A stretch of 64,000 nt of DNA from Undaria pinnatifida (taxonomy: Eukaryota; Sar; Phaeophyceae; Laminariales; Alariaceae). The notes beneath the pieces were generated by a model that worked only from the letters and a program-made list of their open reading frames with translations, was not told where the DNA came from and ran no database searches. The DNA is taken from assembly GCA_012845835.1 (NCBI GenBank), contig JABAKD010000029.1, positions 1,928,970 to 1,992,969 on the forward strand, in the 5' to 3' direction. Position 1 is the first letter of the stretch. Each line of letters opens with the position of its first letter. Positions 1 through 9,720 of the stretch are shown piece after piece. A program made the position numbers and the translations under genes.

Positions 1-209
1 GGAGGCGAAACTGACACCTGCGCATAAAAATCGGACGGCAAAAACTAATAATTATAAAATATATACGTCAGTGACAGACCTAAGAACGTGACTTCGGTAG
101 TTGGTTTAACTTCGCCGCCGAAACTGCCAACTACCAGAGATACACATTTGAACACAATAATGTACGACACCCCAACTACCCGTGAAGTCCAACCAACTCT
201 GAAGAAAAC
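1..209. other. Flank upstream of the (TAA)n tract, with a small hairpin
   Basis: No gene is supported here. A 9-bp perfect inverted repeat (GGTAGTTGG at 96-104, CCAACTACC at 127-135) brackets a 22-nt loop that is itself partly self-complementary. The segment precedes the microsatellite that holds the first retrotransposon. It could be host DNA or the tail of another element. Confidence 0.4.
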
Positions 210-233
210 AATAATAATAATAATAATAATAAT

Positions 234-286
<53 letters not shown>

Positions 287-288
287 CC

Positions 289-359
<71 letters not shown>

Positions 360-387
360 AATAATAATAATTATAATAATAATAATG

Positions 388-473
<86 letters not shown>

Positions 474-533
474 TATTATTATAACAACAATAACAACAAC
501 AACAATAAGAATAATAAGAATAATAATAATTAA
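210..533. repeat. (ATA)n/(ACA)n trinucleotide microsatellite
   Basis: About 320 bp of ATA units, then ACA units, then ATA units, ending in a mixed ACA/AGA/ATA tail. The long open frames across it (poly-Ile, poly-Thr, poly-Val, poly-Tyr) are artefacts. The tract directly abuts the 5' side of the RLE retrotransposon, whose 3' end is also followed by (ATA)n at 9720-9807. That suggests insertion into a pre-existing TAA-type microsatellite. Confidence 0.95.
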
Positions 534-1650
534 TTGTCTGACGGTGCGCACATTCATATTTCGCAACGTAGGACACGGCGTCGCCGTCAAACTTGTGTAA
601 CCGGAGGCGTTGGTTTGGGTAAGAGGAGGAGTTTGATCCCTTCCCGTGTTAGGAGAGATCGAGGAGGCGAGGTAGCGCCCACGGAGAACAGAAGGACGAG
701 CGATGGACCCTCCCACTCCTCTCTGTTATTGAATGAAGCAGTTCCCGCACCTCAAAATGTCCGTCGTGCAGCCGGAAGCTCCGCCCAGCCGAGGATTCTA
801 CGCGGGTCCACACCTGAGAGGGCCCAGCAAGGATATCAGGCTTTCCCTTCCAGCGACGGTGTCCATAGTATGCCATCGAACACGGCACTAAGGTTTCGTG
901 ACTCGAGTTTCTGTTCCCAGGATGCACGTCGTGGAGCGAACAGCTTTGTTCGGGGGGGTCTTTCAGGGGCGGGAACATCTACGAGGGCTAGTAAGAGAGC
1001 AAACAATCCCCCCCCATGCCACCGGGCGCGACACCGGGCTCTCGGGACTCAAGTCACAGGTATCAAGATGCTCGATGCGCAATAAGTATTTCCTTCCGGA
1101 GGGGGGGGGGCTGGAGAGCCTACGCCTACGCGCAGTCAGCAGGGGTGCCAAGCGACCTTCGCAGGCGGCGGCAATCAGAGTGAGGCAATGTCTCCCCACC
1201 TTCGGCCATTAGGCGCAGCACCGACCTTCCGGCACTCCAGAGCGACGCCTCAAGACGCTCGTCTTGCCGGCGGAAGCCTTGTCCGAATGGGACCCTTGCG
1301 GGGCCAAACAACTCTTAGCAGTCAGCAGGAGTGTCGGATGACGCTCGGCGGTGGCGGAGCTCATGATGGAATAGGGTCTGGGTCTTTTCCTCCGCTACCA
1401 CCGGGCGCGACAGCGGGTTCCCGGGGCTCAAGAACGCCCCCCCCACCCCGCCGAGAGATAAACATGTGGGGGGCGACGTCAAGAAAGTATCGATCAGATG
1501 AAAGTTGACCCTGTTCAAGGGAGTACACCTCGAGAGGATAATCCGTCCGGTAGGGAGAGACGTAGGGCAGGGGCGGGAAGAGGTGACCGCTAACCCAACA
1601 GTGGTAACGCACCGGAAAGAGGTTCCGACGGGGCAACGCCGCGACTAGGG

Positions 1651-2556
1651 TTGTCCACATCTCCGGGAACGGCCGCAGGTGAAAGGCGACGGGCCACGAA
1701 CAGTACACCTGCGGAGGGCCTCATCTCCTCCACGACTAGGGCGCGCACCCGTTTAGCTGCTACCATCAGCGCGCGATCATCGGACGGGGGAAGGGGGAGG
1801 CAGCTTTTCACTGGGCTATTCCGCGGAGTGTCGCCTCACCAGCCAACGATAACACGGATGGAGTCGTCGGCAACACATTCCCAACCAGCACAGTCGTTGC
1901 CGGAACAACCTCCGGACACGCTTGGTGCATCACAGCCGCCGACAACGGAATTGGTACCACCCCTAACTGCACCCCTTACTCTTGAGGATTCGAGCACACC
2001 CGTCATAGAAGGTGCGCCGCTAACGGGAGACGCACCGTTTCCACTTGGGGGTCCAAGCACACCTGTCATAGAAGGTGCGCCGCTAATAGGAGAGACACCA
2101 CCCCAGACATCAGGGCCTGCATAGGCACCAATCTTCGAGTCACGCCCACTACAGCCTGCACCAAAGGGGGAGTCTCAATCGTCGACACACCCCTTCCTAG
2201 CGATATCGGTGCTCGCCTCGACCCCTCCGACGACACCGCAACTGCCGTTAGCTACCTCTCCATCCGCCAGGCCACCCACAACGTCATCGCCAAGTCCGTC
2301 ACCGTCACTGCCGCCGCCGCAGCTGCCCACAACTCGCCATCCCTCGACGGCGACACCTATCTTGACATCGAGTGTGGTCCCTGCGCTCGAACCGCCGTCG
2401 CAGACAGTGGTCAAGACGGCAGAGGCAGCATCGCCAAGGCCGTCACGGACGACGCCTACACGGACGGCGGAGGGAAGGGGTCCGGCACCCGTACCGACGC
2501 CCGAACTGCCTCCTTCTCCGCCACGGACACCATCGCCGACGCCTACAGAAAACTAG
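1651..2556 (+). pseudogene. Pro/Thr-rich N-terminal segment of the retrotransposon's upstream ORF
   Basis: Two open frames (1651-2124 and 2209-2556) encode Pro/Ser/Thr-rich, low-complexity protein without a recognisable domain. Inside the first, the phrase STPVIEGAPL occurs twice, about 22 residues apart, showing a short internal tandem duplication. The frames lie just upstream of the RING-like finger at 2578 and differ from it in frame, so they may be pieces of one disrupted ORF1. Pro-rich linkers before nucleic-acid-binding domains are common in LINE ORF1 proteins. Assignment to the element rests on position and base composition only. Confidence 0.4.
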
Positions 2557-2574
2557 CTCCGGGAGGAACCCCCG

Positions 2575-2985
2575 AAAAACTGCTGTGTATGCTATGAGGC
2601 ATTGGCCTCTCCTTTGGTATATTTAGAGAGCTGCTCCCATCGATTGCACCTTCCGTGCTACGCCGCACTCCGAGTGAGAACGGAGGCCGATCTACGGTGT
2701 CCGGCATGTCGGGCGACCGTAACAGTCAACGAGGCCGACGGGATGGCGCTCCGCCAGCACAGCAATGAGGTCATGGTGGAGGTGTTGACGGTTGCGCGGC
2801 AAGACTTGCCAGCTGACGGGGAGGCGAGACTGACAACAAGGGCCGCAAGAGGAGGCCGGAGGCGGCGAGCGATATGCAGCGTTTGTCATGGTCTGGTTGA
2901 GGAGACTAATTGCGTACAAGTGTCCTGCTCGTGCGACGCACACCGCCGTTGTGCTTTAGGCTTCTGCGAGGACGCAATCCCCTGA
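2575..2985 (+). CDS. Retrotransposon ORF1 segment: RING-like finger plus second Cys/His cluster
   Basis: The frame reading through 2578 spells CCVC, 12 residues, CSH, RLH, LPC, 13 residues, CPAC. This fits a RING-type cross-brace spacing (C-x2-C-x12-C-x-H-x2-H-x2-C-x13-C-x2-C). A second cluster follows near 2874-2960 (ICSVC...CSCDAHRRC). No start codon is certain, because the finger begins upstream of the first in-frame ATG-like codon. In host proteins RING domains usually support ubiquitin ligation, but here it sits in a retrotransposon, and an RNA-, DNA- or protein-binding role is as likely. The frame ends at TGA 2983-2985, and the next finger lies in another frame. Confidence 0.6.
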   Translation, partial: KNCCVCYEALASPLVYLESCSHRLHLPCYAALRVRTEADLRCPACRATVTVNEADGMALRQHSNEVMVEVLTVARQDLPADGEARLTTRAARGGRRRRAICSVCHGLVEETNCVQVSCSCDAHRRCALGFCEDAIP

Positions 2986-3102
2986 GCTAGGACTTTCGGA
3001 GGGGTACACCTAGTCACGTGCCCAAACCCGGCTCTGCACGAGGAGCATCAAGAGGTCGATGTACACCCCCTCCTCCAACAGATTCGGGCCCTTTGCAGGT
3101 CG

Positions 3103-3525
3103 GTGAACACGACGGAAAAACACGAGATCAGAGTCAGAGTAACTGCAGCTGAGCAGCGCCTCCGGAGAAGAGCGCACATTACCCCGGAAGTGGTGGACTT
3201 ATCGCGGAATCTCACAGAGCGAGATGAGGAGGACCACCACGGAGAATGGCGAGGCACGATCCCCCAGCAACAAGTGCGAGCGCCGTGTGGGGTCTGTGGC
3301 AGGCACTTGGAGGATGACCAGAGGTTCGCTTTTGGTGGCTGGCTCGTCCACAGGAGGTGTGCCGTAGAAAGCGCAGCAGGAGCAGACGGCAGGGGGGACA
3401 ACCGATTTGGGGTAGCTATCCGAGACGAGACAGGAGTGTCGCGTCGGAGAACGTTCCGACTCACGGCAATAGTGCCCAGAATCCATGTGAGATACGATCG
3501 CACTACCCCGGATGGCGCTCACTAA
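3103..3525 (+). CDS. Retrotransposon ORF1 segment with Cys/His cluster
   Basis: A 140-codon open frame whose centre reads CGVCGRHL, then a spacer and VHRRCAVE, i.e. C-x2-C...H-x2-C. This is half of a treble-clef or RING-like finger and resembles the two modules that follow at 3642 and 4470. The start shown is the first in-frame start codon and may not be used. The C-terminal part is basic (RRRTFRL). It probably belonged to one long ORF1 together with the frames on either side, now separated by frameshifts. Confidence 0.45.
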   Translation: MNTTEKHEIRVRVTAAEQRLRRRAHITPEVVDLSRNLTERDEEDHHGEWRGTIPQQQVRAPCGVCGRHLEDDQRFAFGGWLVHRRCAVESAAGADGRGDNRFGVAIRDETGVSRRRTFRLTAIVPRIHVRYDRTTPDGAH

Positions 3526-3543
3526 CAACGACAGTTAGAGATA

Positions 3544-4330
3544 TTGTGGCGATCACTAACCTCGGGTGTAGAGGAGGCCGCGGGTCAGGGTGAAGGGGGT
3601 CAAGACGTTGAAAGGGGATTGGGGGAGTCCGAGGAATTTTGGTGCACGTACTGCGGTTGGCCTCTCGATAACTCTAGTGGGGAGTCGGGCGAAGACGACG
3701 CTCGAGTACCCGTTCCGTGCGCCCATGGAGGCTTTGTGCACACCCGCTTCATGCTGGACCGGGCGGAAACCTCGCGAGAGGACATGCGGATCCTAGGCCC
3801 TGCGTCGCGTGTCGCTCGGCGTGGCCGGGAGGAAGCTGACCTCCCCACCCGGCGGAGCTGGCTAGAGGGATATCCATGGACGGTCATGAGGGAAGGTGGG
3901 GGGCGGTGAGAGGTGCCCTGCAGTCCGCCACCCGCGTTCAGCGGCACATCTCCGGACTGGAGTCAGCCAGCTATGTGACGACTGGCATTTACGGTACGTT
4001 TGAGCTCATGTTACATACACACGGAAGGAAGCCAACCTCCTAGTTCTGGCTATGCTCCCTATTTTGCGATGCGCTGGACCTGCCTCAAGGGGCATACCTC
4101 GATTTTCCCCGACCGAGGGAATGGGAAATGGCGACAGGCCGATACCGTACGCTGTTCGTTGCGTACGCCATCCAACCGCAGGATATCCTACTCCGACTTC
4201 AAAATCAAAGACTCTACATCGCACCTCACGTCCAACAATATCTAGTAGGCCTCGACGCCGAATGCGAAGAGCAACTAACGAGGTAGACCCTCCGAAGCGC
4301 GTTGGAATCGGGTGATGCTCTTCCTTCCTT
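3544..4330 (+). pseudogene. Decayed first copy of a duplicated zinc-finger module
   Basis: Begins with a finger reading WCTYCGWPL ... VPCAHGGFVHTRFMLDRAE and continues into a region alignable almost throughout with 4470-5175. The shared part includes YVTTG, THG, LPQGAYLDF, RPREW, PQD and PHVQ. This copy carries an in-frame TAG inside PTS-FWLCSLF (near 4040), a TAG near 4284, and at least one frameshift between the finger and the C-terminal half. The duplication offset is about 830 bp. It is a broken copy, so its product would be truncated. Confidence 0.65.
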
Positions 4331-5111
4331 CTCAACAGCGATGGCAGCGACACCGGAGAGAACGGACCGGACGCCGGAGAACGACCCTTTACACACGGGA
4401 CCAACCGAACAAGGAGGCGCTGCTAGGAGTGCAGCAGAGAGGCGTCATGCCGCGGGAAGCAGGGGTGCATCTCCCTGCGCCTACTGCGGGCGGGCACTAG
4501 AGGAGCCTACTGGGGATTCGGCGGTGGACTCTTTATGGGCGGTTATTCCGTGTCCCCACGGAGAACAAGTATATGCCCGCTGCATGCTAGACCGTGCGGA
4601 ATGCCTCGCGAGTGGGCATACAGACCCACAACCATGCGTTGCGTGTCGCTCGGAATGGCCGGCAAGAAAACGGCCTCTTCATCCGGCTGAGCTGGCTGAG
4701 GACCTTCCAAGGCCACGCCCGGGGGGAAGGTGGCCGGTAGTAGCGGGAGCCCTGCAGTTCGCTGAACTCTTGGAGGAGGATGGCCCCCGGTTGGACCCAG
4801 CTAGTTACGTCACGACTGGTTCCCACGATACTTTTGAGGAGATGGTGAGGACCCATGGGAGTAGCCCAACCTCCTCGTTCCTGTTGTGCACCCTGTTCGG
4901 AGATGCTCTTGGCCTGCCCCAAGGCGCCTACCTTGACTTTTCCCGACCGAGAGAATGGAGAGCGGCAACCGGTCACTACCGCGAGATCTTCGCCGCGTAC
5001 GGCATCCGCCCGCAGGATACTGTACTCCGACTCCCGAACCGAAGGATATACATCCTACCTCATGTCCAAGACTTCTGGCGGGCCTCGACTCGGCGTGGGA
5101 GGACCACCTAA
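4302..5111 (+). CDS. Second, better-preserved copy of the zinc-finger module
   Basis: A 269-codon frame. An N-terminal linker rich in Glu, Pro and Thr leads to a finger (PCAYCGRAL ... IPCPHGEQVYARCMLDRAE ... PCVACRSEW; C-x2-C, C-x-H, C, C-x2-C, RING-like) at about residues 58-123. It then runs into a conserved unit of about 100 residues containing LPQGAYLDF, RPREW and PHVQDF. The last nine or so codons are out of register: comparison with the first copy shows the true frame continues one frame over (AGLDSAWEDHLTRWTL), so a single-base indel lies near 5075. Function is unknown. The module is not one I recognise outside this element. Confidence 0.55.
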   Translation: MESGDALPSFSTAMAATPERTDRTPENDPLHTGPTEQGGAARSAAERRHAAGSRGASPCAYCGRALEEPTGDSAVDSLWAVIPCPHGEQVYARCMLDRAECLASGHTDPQPCVACRSEWPARKRPLHPAELAEDLPRPRPGGRWPVVAGALQFAELLEEDGPRLDPASYVTTGSHDTFEEMVRTHGSSPTSSFLLCTLFGDALGLPQGAYLDFSRPREWRAATGHYREIFAAYGIRPQDTVLRLPNRRIYILPHVQDFWRASTRRGRTT

Positions 5112-5395
5112 CGAGGTGGACCCTCGGGGTGCGAAATGCGTTAGAAGAGGGGGAGGCGCTTCCTCCGTTCCCGACGGCAGCGGAGGTAACATCGGAAGGA
5201 ACAGACCCGGCGCTGGAGAGTGACTCATTAGCAGCGGGAGTAACAAAACCGGAAGGAGCAGCCCCGGCGTCTGAAGGTGACTCCAGGGTAAGGGGGCAGG
5301 CGGAGCCAGGAGGCGCCGCTTATGTAGCCGTGGAGAACACCCTCATGGCCGAACAAGGGGATGTCACGGTGGCGGGACCCTTGCCCCCCCCTTGA
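5076..5395 (+). CDS. Continuation of ORF1 after a frameshift: acidic repeat linker
   Basis: From about 5076 the reading frame used by copy 2 shifts and encodes a Glu/Pro/Ala/Gly-rich linker. An approximately 243-bp unit is repeated: about 5185 onward resembles about 5428 onward, and the start of the unit resembles about 4349. The frame ends at TGA 5393-5395, directly after a run of eight C residues (5384-5391). The homologous protein continues in the next frame, so the break is a homopolymer indel, a classic mutation or sequencing hot spot. No domain is visible. Confidence 0.45.
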
Positions 5396-6663
5396 GTCAG
5401 CCCAGCGCCACCCCAGCGGCGGTGAGGAGCACGGCGGAAGGAACGGGCCCGGCACGGGAGAGCGACCCTTCAGCAGTGGGCGTGGCACCACCGGAAAGTG
5501 CAACTCTAGCTTCAGAAGGTGACCCGGGGGGGAGGGAGCAGACGGAGCCAGAAGGTGATGTACCTGTCACCACGGGAAACTCCCGAACTGCCGACAACAG
5601 GGAGGTGATGGCGCCGGAACACTCGCGCGCGCCCCCAACACAGCCCAGCGTCACCCCAGCAACATCGAGAGCGACTGCGTCTATTTCCACTGGTGCAGTA
5701 GAGGGTGGGAGAAGCACAAGAGGCAGACGAGGTCGACCGCGCGGATCCGGGAGAGGAACACGAGCGACGAGAACTGGGAGAGGAGGCACCACGAACCGGG
5801 GGCGAATTCCCCGACATGGAAGCGGCGAGGTTCCCTCGGCCCCTGCCGAAGGAAGGGTTGGCGGTGGAGAGAGGGAAGGCGGGGACGGAGAGGGAGGAGG
5901 GTCAGCACCAGGGAGCGTAACGCAACTTCGCGCTTTCATTGCAGACGACCACAGCGGTACGAGCTGTGGGGGCTGTAGATCAACGATTGCTCGGGGACAC
6001 CGAGTGGTGGGGTTGCCCTGTGGACGTCAACATGCAATGCATGCGCGGTGCGTGGTGACTGCGGTCAGACAAGGCGGGGCGCAGGCGTCGTTTCTCTGCG
6101 GAGCAAGGGGATGCACAGTCCGCCATGGAAGACGGGAAGCAATAGAAGCGGCAGTTCAGGCCGACCCTGGACTACGCGTGACGGCAGCGGGACTCGGGGG
6201 AAGACCTGACGATGGCGAGGAAGAGCGCCGGGATGGCGTCTGCTATCCCTGGGACCAAACCACATTGGGAATTGCGGGACCGCTCAATGATGTCCCCCTT
6301 GAGGACCTTCAACAACGCTTCGCCACTGTTGTCAAAGTGCAGCCGAGGCTGGCTACTGCCCACGCCAAGCTTATCACGCATGTGCTTGGCCCCCTCAATC
6401 AAGCCTTGGGAGAGCATCGTCAATCCACACAATCGGAGACGCCGCAATCACTCCTGAGGTCAATCAAGTTGTGGTACATCCTCCCAGCTCTACTTCACTC
6501 GCAGGATGGCCGAATGAAAAGGCGTGAGAGGTTTGCGTCTGCCGAACGCGGTGACCTCACCCTCTTGCTCCCGTGGTTAATGGAGTATACCCGTCGAACA
6601 TCGACGAGGCAAATCGGCCAAGCCCGCGAAGAGACGGACGCTGATATGTTTAAAAGGGCATAA
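5392..6663 (+). CDS. Linker, RING-like finger and RT-upstream domain of the retrotransposon
   Basis: A 423-codon frame opening downstream of the C8 run, so the TTG at 5392 is probably not a real start. The first 180 residues are Glu/Gly/Arg-rich with RG repeats. Near residues 190-245 is a finger reading CGGC ... LPCGRQHAMHARC ... FLCGARGC. The rest, about 170 residues, is the conserved N-terminal part that usually precedes the RT in RLE elements. The frame stops at TAA 6661-6663 but is in the same frame as the RT open frame at 6688. The peptide across the stop (KRA-stop-SACHHRGGVTVAAR) resembles the pre-RT motif of this group, so one nonsense mutation, or readthrough, separates the two. Confidence 0.65.
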   Translation: MSQPSATPAAVRSTAEGTGPARESDPSAVGVAPPESATLASEGDPGGREQTEPEGDVPVTTGNSRTADNREVMAPEHSRAPPTQPSVTPATSRATASISTGAVEGGRSTRGRRGRPRGSGRGTRATRTGRGGTTNRGRIPRHGSGEVPSAPAEGRVGGGEREGGDGEGGGSAPGSVTQLRAFIADDHSGTSCGGCRSTIARGHRVVGLPCGRQHAMHARCVVTAVRQGGAQASFLCGARGCTVRHGRREAIEAAVQADPGLRVTAAGLGGRPDDGEEERRDGVCYPWDQTTLGIAGPLNDVPLEDLQQRFATVVKVQPRLATAHAKLITHVLGPLNQALGEHRQSTQSETPQSLLRSIKLWYILPALLHSQDGRMKRRERFASAERGDLTLLLPWLMEYTRRTSTRQIGQAREETDADMFKRA

Positions 6664-6687
6664 TCAGCATGTCACCATCGAGGGGGG

Positions 6688-9501
6688 GTGACTGTAGCAG
6701 CACGCAGCCTTCTCGCGGAACCGCGCGCACCGGGGAACGAGGAAACGTGGGGGCGCGTAAAGTCAAAGTTCCCGGAGGAGAACCAGACCTGCGTCTCCGA
6801 AGCTGCAGCGGCAGCGGTGGCAACAAGTTCCACCGACCAGGAGGAAGGTGATGTACCCAACTGGCGCCCGGAGGAAGAGTTCGACCCACAGGTGGCCCTC
6901 GAGGTCATCAATTCTCGCAACGCCTTATCAGGCGCGGGAAGCGACGGTCTGCGATTCTCGCACTTGCAGTCAATAATCAGGACTGGTTTTGGGCGCGAAA
7001 AAATCGGAGCTAGCATCGAAGCCTTCTGGAGAAGAATTATCGATGATCCAAACGCCTTCCCGCCTGAATTCTGGCAGCTCTTCTTGCAATCCAACCTCAC
7101 TGCCCTGGGTGAAAAATGCCGCCCCGTGTGCGTGGGGATGACGTGGAGGCGGCTTATTGCGGCCGAAACCATGCGGCAGTGGCGACCACGGCTGAAGGAG
7201 GCCTACCGCGAAGCGAGACAGTTTGGGGTCGGAGTACGAGGGGGGGCGGAACAGGGAGCGCTACGCGCAAGAATACATCACGAGGCAAATAACTGGCTGA
7301 TCCTCACCGACTGCTCCAACGCATTCAACACAGTGAAGCGGACTGCTATGCTAGCGGAGGCAGCAACTTGCGTGCCGGCGCTTACACCGTTCGTGGCAAA
7401 ATATTACGGCGAGATGTCTGCGCCCGTGTTTTTTCAGATGGAATCGGGAGAAAGGCGGAAGATCGACTGCTCCAGCGGGGTACAACAAGGGGATGCCATG
7501 GGGCCGGCGATGTTCTGCATGCCACTCCTGCTGTTGCTGAAGCGGACACGGGCGGAGTTCGAGCCAAGAGGTGTAGAGGCATTCGCCTACCTAGATGATA
7601 TTAGCATCGGAATGATGGAAATCACACCCGATACTGTGGAAGTGGTACCCTTTCTCCAGCGTGAGCTGTCCAACATCGGAATTGCGATCAACCCGAGCAA
7701 AACGATTGCCCTGCCTCCAAAGGGGCACGTACCTACGCCGGAACAAATCGCCCTTCTTGAAGGCATTGGCGTCAGCATCGCCGAACGTGGTGGGGTTAAG
7801 GTGGTGGGGGTGCCCATCGGCACAGATGAGTACGTAAGGGAGAGCGCAATGGAGATAGTCCGAAACGGGGGAGCGGAGCAACTTGCGCGGATGTTATCGC
7901 GCATGCCGGACAAGCAATCAGCCAACCTGATTGCCACCGGCTCCATGGTTCAACGGACCTCCTACCTTGAACGCGTGATGGACCCAGAGCTATCGCTGGC
8001 TGCATGCAAAAAAGCAGATGGCAACGCCTTGTGGATGCTGGAGAAATTGCTCGATCTCCCGGGGGCAGCAGAAGAATCATCGTTCTTCGCGGACGGGTGC
8101 CCGACAAACATGTTGACCCTGCAACCCCATCAACAGGCGCAGGCGAGCCTGTCCACGGGGGCCGGAGGGTTTGGGCTGTCGTCGGCTGAAGCCCGGAGGA
8201 TGTCAGCATCCGTTGGGAGCTTGGTGGCGACGGTGCCAGAGGTGCTTGCTGATCTATCCGGCGCAATAGGGAACAAAGTCCGGAGGGAGCTGCCCGATTC
8301 TGACCTCGTGCGGCGCATCTGGAACAGCATCAGGGACCTGCGCGATGTGCATGGGGTTTCAGAGGAGGCCATGGCGAACATCGTGCCGGAAAGCTGGCGA
8401 GACAGAGCATTTAGAGCAGGAGAGACAGAGCATTTAGAGCAGGAGAGCAAGGTGCCTCAGGGCAATCAATTGCAGACGTGGCAATCAATCGACGCCGAAA
8501 CTATCAGCTCCAGCAAAGCGCAGCATAGACTGGGTAAACCGGTAAACCGAGTACGTTATGAGAGGTACGTCTCTTCGCTGGACCAGCTCCCCGAGACGAG
8601 GTCCCAGCAAGACACAAGCGAATCTCAAGGCGAGAAGGAGACACGAGACTTGGCCAGGGCCCGGCAACGGAGTCAATCGGGATCAGGGGCTACCGCCTTC
8701 CTAAGGGCGAGGCCTGTAGACTCAGCGAGAACCATCCCTGCATCAGAGTTCGTGACTGCGGGGAATAGATTTCTGGGGATAGAGGAATTCCTCGCGGCGA
8801 GATGCCCATACTGCGGTGAAGCGGAGGTTAATACGCGGCATGCGCGATTGTGTCACCGAGCGGGCGCGCAAGTGAACCAGCACCAACCCCTCGTGCACGC
8901 GCTCTTCCGCACCCTTAAGAGCATGCCCGTCCGTCACCAGGTTGAAAGCGGAGCCCCGTCCCACGCAGACAGGGATTTGCGAATGGACATCGCGATTGAG
9001 GCAGGTGGACTAAGAGATGCTACGGCACCGGAGTATCGCGACGAGTCGATACTCCTCGACGTGACGTATGCGGACCCACAAGCAGGGGTCCACATGCGGG
9101 CAGGAAGCGCGGATCAAAACGGATCAGCAGCTTCCACTTCCGAGGCGCGCAAGCGCAACCACTGCGCTCGTCCGGGACAGGTGTCCTTCGACGAAAGCAG
9201 CTACAAACTCGCCACCCTCGCGGTGGAAAGCTTCGGGCGCCTCGGTAAAGAAGGCAGCGACCTGATAGATGAGGTGGCGGCAAGCATCGTTGGAGGGACG
9301 GACGCATCGTGCCTAGCGCGGAAAGGCGTGTGCAAGGAGCGACTATTCCAAATCATTTCTGTGACCACCCAGGTCGCGATTTCGCGCAGAGTTCATCGAT
9401 ATAGACTATCTCTGAGGGATCGTCAGGCCGCGAGGGGAAGGGAGGAAGAATCGGGAGGACTACGGCCACTGGCCTGGGGTGGCAATGTTGATGAGGATTA
9501 A
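6688..9501 (+). CDS. Reverse transcriptase with C-terminal restriction-like endonuclease
   Basis: Intact 937-residue frame; GTG 6688 is only the first start after the in-frame stop at 6661. RT motifs in order: SGAGSDGLRFSHL (about 81-93), CRPVCVGMTWRRL (about 144-156), motif A LTDCSNAFN (206-214), motif B GVQQGDAMGP (264-273), motif C AYLDD (300-304), motif D INPSKT and motif E VGVPIG. A GATAFLRARP stretch precedes CPYC...H...C (CCHC from about residue 706). Then come MDIAIEAGG (Asp about 767) and ILLDVTY (Asp about 791), the spacing expected of the RLE of R2-like elements. The enzyme nicks the target and primes cDNA synthesis from it on element RNA. The YLDD catalytic box replaces the more usual FADD/YADD. 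C-terminal residues 900-937 are basic and acidic without a motif. Confidence 0.88.
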   Translation: MTVAARSLLAEPRAPGNEETWGRVKSKFPEENQTCVSEAAAAAVATSSTDQEEGDVPNWRPEEEFDPQVALEVINSRNALSGAGSDGLRFSHLQSIIRTGFGREKIGASIEAFWRRIIDDPNAFPPEFWQLFLQSNLTALGEKCRPVCVGMTWRRLIAAETMRQWRPRLKEAYREARQFGVGVRGGAEQGALRARIHHEANNWLILTDCSNAFNTVKRTAMLAEAATCVPALTPFVAKYYGEMSAPVFFQMESGERRKIDCSSGVQQGDAMGPAMFCMPLLLLLKRTRAEFEPRGVEAFAYLDDISIGMMEITPDTVEVVPFLQRELSNIGIAINPSKTIALPPKGHVPTPEQIALLEGIGVSIAERGGVKVVGVPIGTDEYVRESAMEIVRNGGAEQLARMLSRMPDKQSANLIATGSMVQRTSYLERVMDPELSLAACKKADGNALWMLEKLLDLPGAAEESSFFADGCPTNMLTLQPHQQAQASLSTGAGGFGLSSAEARRMSASVGSLVATVPEVLADLSGAIGNKVRRELPDSDLVRRIWNSIRDLRDVHGVSEEAMANIVPESWRDRAFRAGETEHLEQESKVPQGNQLQTWQSIDAETISSSKAQHRLGKPVNRVRYERYVSSLDQLPETRSQQDTSESQGEKETRDLARARQRSQSGSGATAFLRARPVDSARTIPASEFVTAGNRFLGIEEFLAARCPYCGEAEVNTRHARLCHRAGAQVNQHQPLVHALFRTLKSMPVRHQVESGAPSHADRDLRMDIAIEAGGLRDATAPEYRDESILLDVTYADPQAGVHMRAGSADQNGSAASTSEARKRNHCARPGQVSFDESSYKLATLAVESFGRLGKEGSDLIDEVAASIVGGTDASCLARKGVCKERLFQIISVTTQVAISRRVHRYRLSLRDRQAARGREEESGGLRPLAWGGNVDED

Positions 9502-9719
9502 GGTAGACTCTCAGCTATAACATACCAGGTATATATAGGGAAAGGAAATAGTAGATATTAGGAGAAGATGTGGGGAAAGGAAATGGGCAAATGGTTGGCG
9601 GAAGATACCACTGCATTATGGTGCGATCATTCGACTTCATATTAGGTGCTACTGCTGCTTTATGAAAGGATATTCGATTTACATCGGAAAGGCATCTACG
9701 CTACATTGTCGGAGGGCAA
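9502..9719 (+). other. 3' UTR of the RLE retrotransposon
   Basis: About 220 bp of AT-richer sequence between the stop codon and (ATA)n. It contains one TACCAGGTA motif (9523-9531) and no open frame. In target-primed reverse transcription the 3' UTR is what the RT recognises. Confidence 0.6.
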
Positions 9720-9720
9720 A

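Noticed and set aside
45-716. Long open frames over the trinucleotide tract (poly-Ile, poly-Val, poly-Thr)
   Set aside because: They are translations of (ATA)n/(ACA)n in all frames; no non-repeat coding sequence.
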